DNA of 17,697 bases, taken from the NCBI GenBank assembly GCA_018384055.1, contig JAHAZL010000089.1, positions 1-17,697 on the forward strand, read 5' to 3'. Both the position numbers and the translations under genes were made by a program. Below are positions 13,432-17,697 of this stretch, piece by piece (within the stretch, counting starts at the first letter, position 1; each line of letters starts with the position of its first letter). The notes beneath the pieces were generated by a model that did no database searches, was not told where the DNA came from, and saw only the letters and a list, made by a program, of their open reading frames with translations. Source of the DNA: Treponema sp. (GTDB lineage: Bacteria; Spirochaetota; Spirochaetia; Treponematales; Treponemataceae).

Positions 13432-14607
13432 TTACTGCCTTACCATCTGCAGGTAGTAGTTGACCGTGATTTTCTCAGTTTCTGCTGAATTTAATTTAAG
13501 ATAGTATTCACGATTGTTTTGAGTGAATACATCATAACTTTCGTAAAATCCACTTGAAGTTATGCTTAGTTTTCCAATACAGCCATCTGTAAAATAATTG
13601 AATCCAATTTTTTCTACAAATTGCTCAGAAGGTTCAAATACATAAGTTCCTTGTATTTTAATTCCATTATTTACCAATGTAATAGAATTAGGCTCTTCAA
13701 AGTTGATTGAGGTAAAATTACTGATTTTGTATTTTGAATTATCCATCTCATCAGTGTTTAACTCATGTTTTTCTATAAAGCCAAGCGGACATGCTTTTAA
13801 GTTTCTTCCAAATGTAAGTTTAGAGTCTTGGACTGTTTTGAAGACTTTTACTACACTGAAGTTTAAATCTTCGACAAATGGATTTTCATGTGATGAAATC
13901 TGGATGAAATTCCGAAAATTTATTCTTTCAAGAGTTTTTGAAGGCTCCTTTAAATTTTTCCCTGAATATACCAAAAGATATGTTGTTGTTTGCATTGTGT
14001 TTATGTCAACAAATTTTGCTTCAAATCTGTATTCACCGCCGTTTTGGTCTAAAAAATTGAATTTATCTAAAAACAGAAGTACGTTGGCGTTTAAAGCACG
14101 TCCAATTTCAGCTGTTTTAGTATCATTTGACCAGTCACTAAGTTGAAATTTATGTTCCTTTTCGATTTGAGCAATTTTAGAACGGTCGATGAATGAAAAT
14201 CCAGTCATGTCATCAATGTAGTTTTCAAATTTTGATATAGCTTCTTCAAGAAGTATAAGTCTTTCAACTGAATGATCTTTTTTACCTCGGCTGTTAACCT
14301 GTTCAAATTTTGAAGTATCATACGACATTGGTGCAATAATAAAATATTTTGGCTCTGATGTGGATACAAGATAATCCTGAAGGGCTATATCACTTTTCGA
14401 TATTTTAACAATGTCTTGTTTTTTATTATTTTCACCTTTTGTTGTTGTTTTATTTGTATAGTGCCGAACGACAAAGAAACCGATGACGAGAATAACTGTA
14501 ATTATAAGTCCTGTTAATTCATCACTATCGATTAGACATTTAACTCCAATTATTAATGAAATAATTGACAGAGCTAGTAATACCCACTTTAAAACAATAA
14601 GAAACAT
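13432..14607 (-). CDS. Membrane-anchored CsgG-like domain protein (first gene of the envelope operon)
   Basis: Protein of 391 residues with two N-terminal membrane helices (about 2-22 and 32-50). A positively charged stretch (RHYTNKTTTKGENNKK) follows and, by the positive-inside rule, puts the rest in the cytoplasm. About 86-220 resemble CsgG: FIIAPM, a SVERLILLEEAISKFENYI helix, FSFIDRSKIAQIEKEHKFQLS, TAEIGRALNANVLLFLDKF, YRFEAKFVDINTMQ. In known CsgG-type proteins this domain is outside the inner membrane, so the predicted topology is unusual. The remaining part (about 245-391) is unrecognised and beta-rich. An AAGGAGG site five bases before ATG sets the start, and a strong promoter lies about 57 bases upstream. 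Function unknown. Confidence 0.72.
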   Translation of the reverse strand: MFLIVLKWVLLALSIISLIIGVKCLIDSDELTGLIITVILVIGFFVVRHYTNKTTTKGENNKKQDIVKISKSDIALQDYLVSTSEPKYFIIAPMSYDTSKFEQVNSRGKKDHSVERLILLEEAISKFENYIDDMTGFSFIDRSKIAQIEKEHKFQLSDWSNDTKTAEIGRALNANVLLFLDKFNFLDQNGGEYRFEAKFVDINTMQTTTYLLVYSGKNLKEPSKTLERINFRNFIQISSHENPFVEDLNFSVVKVFKTVQDSKLTFGRNLKACPLGFIEKHELNTDEMDNSKYKISNFTSINFEEPNSITLVNNGIKIQGTYVFEPSEQFVEKIGFNYFTDGCIGKLSITSSGFYESYDVFTQNNREYYLKLNSAETEKITVNYYLQMVRQ

Positions 14608-14661
14608 GTAATCCTCCTTGATGTTTAAAAATATATGTTTTTAATGCTTGATTTTCGGACT

Positions 14662-14689
14662 ATTATAACACCAAAGGTTTAGTTTTCAA
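14662..14689 (-). promoter_or_regulatory. Strong promoter of the CsgG/LPP20 operon
   Basis: On the minus strand TTGAAA (14684-14689) and TATAAT (14662-14667) are spaced by 16 bases, with TG one base before the -10 (TGTTATAAT). The predicted leader of about 50 bases ends in AAGGAGG. The -35 edge touches an inverted repeat (14689-14721) in the gap shared with the XRE gene. Confidence 0.7.
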
Positions 14690-14746
14690 GACAAAAATAT
14701 ACTTTAATACAAGTTTTGTCTATAAACATGTATTTAATGGTATGTT
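14689..14746. promoter_or_regulatory. Inverted repeats, candidate operators in the xre/envelope-operon divergent gap
   Basis: AGACAAAA (14689-14696) and TTTTGTCT (14714-14721) are perfect eight-base arms 17 bases apart. AACAT (14725-14729) and ATGTT (14742-14746) form a second, shorter pair. They lie between the -35 of the envelope operon and the XRE start, where an XRE repressor could act on both. Regulation is inferred only from position. Confidence 0.4.
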
Positions 14747-14777
14747 CTGTACTGGATTATGCCTGTAAATTTATGTA

Positions 14778-15089
14778 ATGAATTCAAAGGAAATTTTTGG
14801 TGAAAACTTAAGGCATTTCAGGAAATTAAATAATCTGACACAAGAAGAACTGTCGGAAAAACTTGATATAACGCCGGCACATCTGAGCCGCATAGAAAAT
14901 GGAAAGTCCTTTGTTACAGCCGAGCTTTTGGATTCACTCTGCATGATTTTCAACATTTCCCCGGCAACTTTTTTCTATACACAGCAGGAATTCCACGGAG
15001 ACGACAGCCTCTTTTCAAAAATTGATATGGTCATCGACGAGGAACTTTTAAAACTTGGTCTGGAACTAAAAGAAAGAATCAGAAGATAA
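14778..15089 (+). CDS. XRE-family (HTH_3) transcriptional regulator
   Basis: Small DNA-binding protein of 103 residues. The HTH spans about 11-66: LRHFRKLNNLTQEELSEKLDITPAHLSRIENGK is the canonical Cro/C1-type helix-turn-helix (shown in part), followed by LLDSLCMIFNISPATFF. The C-terminal 35 residues are acidic and helical and may mediate dimerisation. No ribosome site is visible before ATG; a TAAATT box ends six bases upstream but its -35 is weak. The gene is divergent from the CsgG/LPP20 operon and upstream of a toxin-antitoxin pair that has its own promoter, so its target may be either one or its own gene. Confidence 0.87.
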   Translation: MNSKEIFGENLRHFRKLNNLTQEELSEKLDITPAHLSRIENGKSFVTAELLDSLCMIFNISPATFFYTQQEFHGDDSLFSKIDMVIDEELLKLGLELKERIRR

Positions 15090-15195
15090 AAAAGATAAAT
15101 AGTTGCTGAATTTATCAAGGAAAGAAAAGAGAATGTTGCGACCGGTTATGCTGGTGGATTAATATGGCTATATTTAATGAAATATAGGAATATAT

Positions 15196-15224
15196 TTGAC
15201 AATAATCGCCTCTTTGGTTATTTT
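15196..15224 (+). promoter_or_regulatory. Promoter of the toxin-antitoxin operon
   Basis: TTGACA (15196-15201) is a perfect -35 and TATTTT (15219-15224) a moderate -10, spaced by 17 bases. The predicted start near 15231 gives a leader of about 12 bases that includes GAGAGGTGA. Confidence 0.65.
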
Positions 15225-15242
15225 AAACTCGAGAGGTGAAAT

Positions 15243-15536
15243 ATGACAGCAGTTCCTATTTTTGATGTAAAAAACAGACTTCCTTATTTTATTCATCTTG
15301 TAGAAGGTGGGGAAACCGTTCAAATTACCCGCCATGGCAAACCTGTTGCCCGTATTATTTCAGAGGACGAAGCTGTCAAGGAACAGAAAACTGAAAATCA
15401 GATTTTCAAAGATCAGATTATGGACTGGAGGACAAAAGCTAGTGATTGGCTGACAAATAAAGAGATTGACGATGTTTTCAATATACCCAGGACAATTGAG
15501 CCTGATGTCAGGCATCCAGAAGATATTGAATGGTGA
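15243..15536 (+). CDS. Phd/YefM-type antitoxin
   Basis: Antitoxin of 97 residues. The N-terminus has the Phd/YefM DNA-binding fold: MTAVPIFDVKNRLPYFIHLVEGGETVQITRHGKPVARIIS, recognisable by the GGETVQITRHGKPVARI core (about 22-38). The acidic C-terminal half (about 45-97, ending HPEDIEW) would wrap around and inhibit the toxin. In this family the antitoxin, alone and with toxin, represses its own promoter. GAGAGGTGA gives a good ribosome site. The stop overlaps the region of the toxin start, so the two are translationally coupled. Confidence 0.9.
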   Translation: MTAVPIFDVKNRLPYFIHLVEGGETVQITRHGKPVARIISEDEAVKEQKTENQIFKDQIMDWRTKASDWLTNKEIDDVFNIPRTIEPDVRHPEDIEW

Positions 15537-15544
15537 GAAGGAAT

Positions 15545-15973
15545 ATGCAGTCTATTTATTTGTTGGATACAAACATTGTTTCTGAAATCACAAAACTAAA
15601 ACCAGAGCAAAAAGTTCTGAATAGAATTTATAAAGCAAGAAATATTTCCTGTATTTCTTCTGTTGGATTTGATGAAATGCTGTATGGGGTAAAAAAACTG
15701 CCTTCATGTAAAAAGAAAGATGATCTCTTTTCGTTTTGTGTCGATTTTATCCAAAGCAATTTTGAAATTGTTCCTTTTGATTTGCACGCTAGCTGGATTC
15801 ATTCTGATATAAGGCAGCGTCTGGAATCAAAGGGGAAAAAAGCTCCTTTGGCAGATTCGATGATTGCGGCAACTGCCATTGCAAATAACCTTGTTCTTGT
15901 AACTCGCAATACAAAAGATTTTGATGAGATAAAGGAAGTGTCAACCCTGATGGTTGAGAACTGGTTTGAATAA
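15545..15973 (+). CDS. vapC: VapC-type PIN-domain toxin ribonuclease
   Basis: Predicted RNase toxin of 142 residues; VapC enzymes cut tRNA or rRNA using Mg2+. Acidic PIN residues are visible: D8 in LLDTN, E44 in FDEMLYG, D104 in LADSMIAATA, and N122/D125 in TRNTKDF. MQSIYLLDTN at 15545 is chosen over an ATG five codons earlier, because the AGAAGG ribosome site lies between them and the PIN domain normally starts a few residues before the first Asp. It pairs with the Phd-type antitoxin just upstream. All catalytic positions are intact, so it is probably active. A terminator follows at once. Confidence 0.9.
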   Translation: MQSIYLLDTNIVSEITKLKPEQKVLNRIYKARNISCISSVGFDEMLYGVKKLPSCKKKDDLFSFCVDFIQSNFEIVPFDLHASWIHSDIRQRLESKGKKAPLADSMIAATAIANNLVLVTRNTKDFDEIKEVSTLMVENWFE

Positions 15974-15977
15974 CACA

Positions 15978-16014
15978 AAAGCCCCCGGATTGCTCCGAGG
16001 GCTTTATTTTTATA
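15978..16014. terminator. Bidirectional terminator between the toxin gene and cstA
   Basis: AAAGCCCCCGG (15978-15988) pairs with CCGAGGGCTTT (15995-16005) with one mismatch and a six-base loop. The plus strand continues ATTTTTAT and the minus strand has TTTT, so it can serve both convergent genes. Confidence 0.88.
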
Positions 16015-16024
16015 AAGGACTAAA

Positions 16025-17697
<1,673 letters not shown>

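Overview
The window looks like a chromosomal segment of a spirochaete, most likely a gut- or rumen-type Treponema. That is an inference from gene content (Rnf operon, LPP20- and CsgG-like envelope proteins, laminarinase-type GH16 enzyme, CstA) and from protein flavour; no rRNA or other marker gene is present.

Layout. (1) 1-2512, minus strand: the front of an Rnf operon (rnfC, rnfD, start of rnfG), translationally coupled by ATGA overlaps. (2) 2579-5433: a secreted GH16 beta-glucanase with two CBM4/9-like modules, with its own terminator, divergent from an AraC-type regulator that probably controls it. (3) 5456-7067, minus strand: a small ACT-domain protein and two HAD phosphatases. (4) 7106-9542, plus strand: a zinc/cadmium resistance unit, made of an ArsR/SmtB sensor with an alpha-5 metal site, a perfect-armed operator inside its promoter, and a P1B-type ATPase. 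A decayed dispersed repeat lies between the two genes. (5) 9543-9843: an intergenic stretch with a large imperfect palindrome, then pth. (6) 10507-14607, minus strand: an AT-richer four-gene operon that is the least explained part of the window. It alternates two CsgG/LpoB-like proteins with two LPP20-like proteins, all membrane-anchored or exported. (7) 14778-15973, plus strand: an XRE regulator and a Phd/VapC toxin-antitoxin pair. (8) 16025-17697, minus strand: cstA, cut by the window edge.

Two themes go beyond gene calling. First, at least six genes that begin transcription units (rnfC, the AraC gene, the ACT gene, a HAD gene, arsR, pth) have no usable Shine-Dalgarno, and a good sigma70-type -10 box ends 6-9 bases before the ATG, so they are predicted to be leaderless or nearly so. 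Operon-internal genes, and several other first genes, have strong AGGAGG-type sites. Second, the CsgG/LPP20 operon looks like an uncharacterised envelope assembly. Its first member appears to hold a CsgG-like domain on the cytoplasmic side of the membrane, and an XRE regulator with candidate operators is transcribed divergently from it.

All calls come from reading the sequence; no database search was run.
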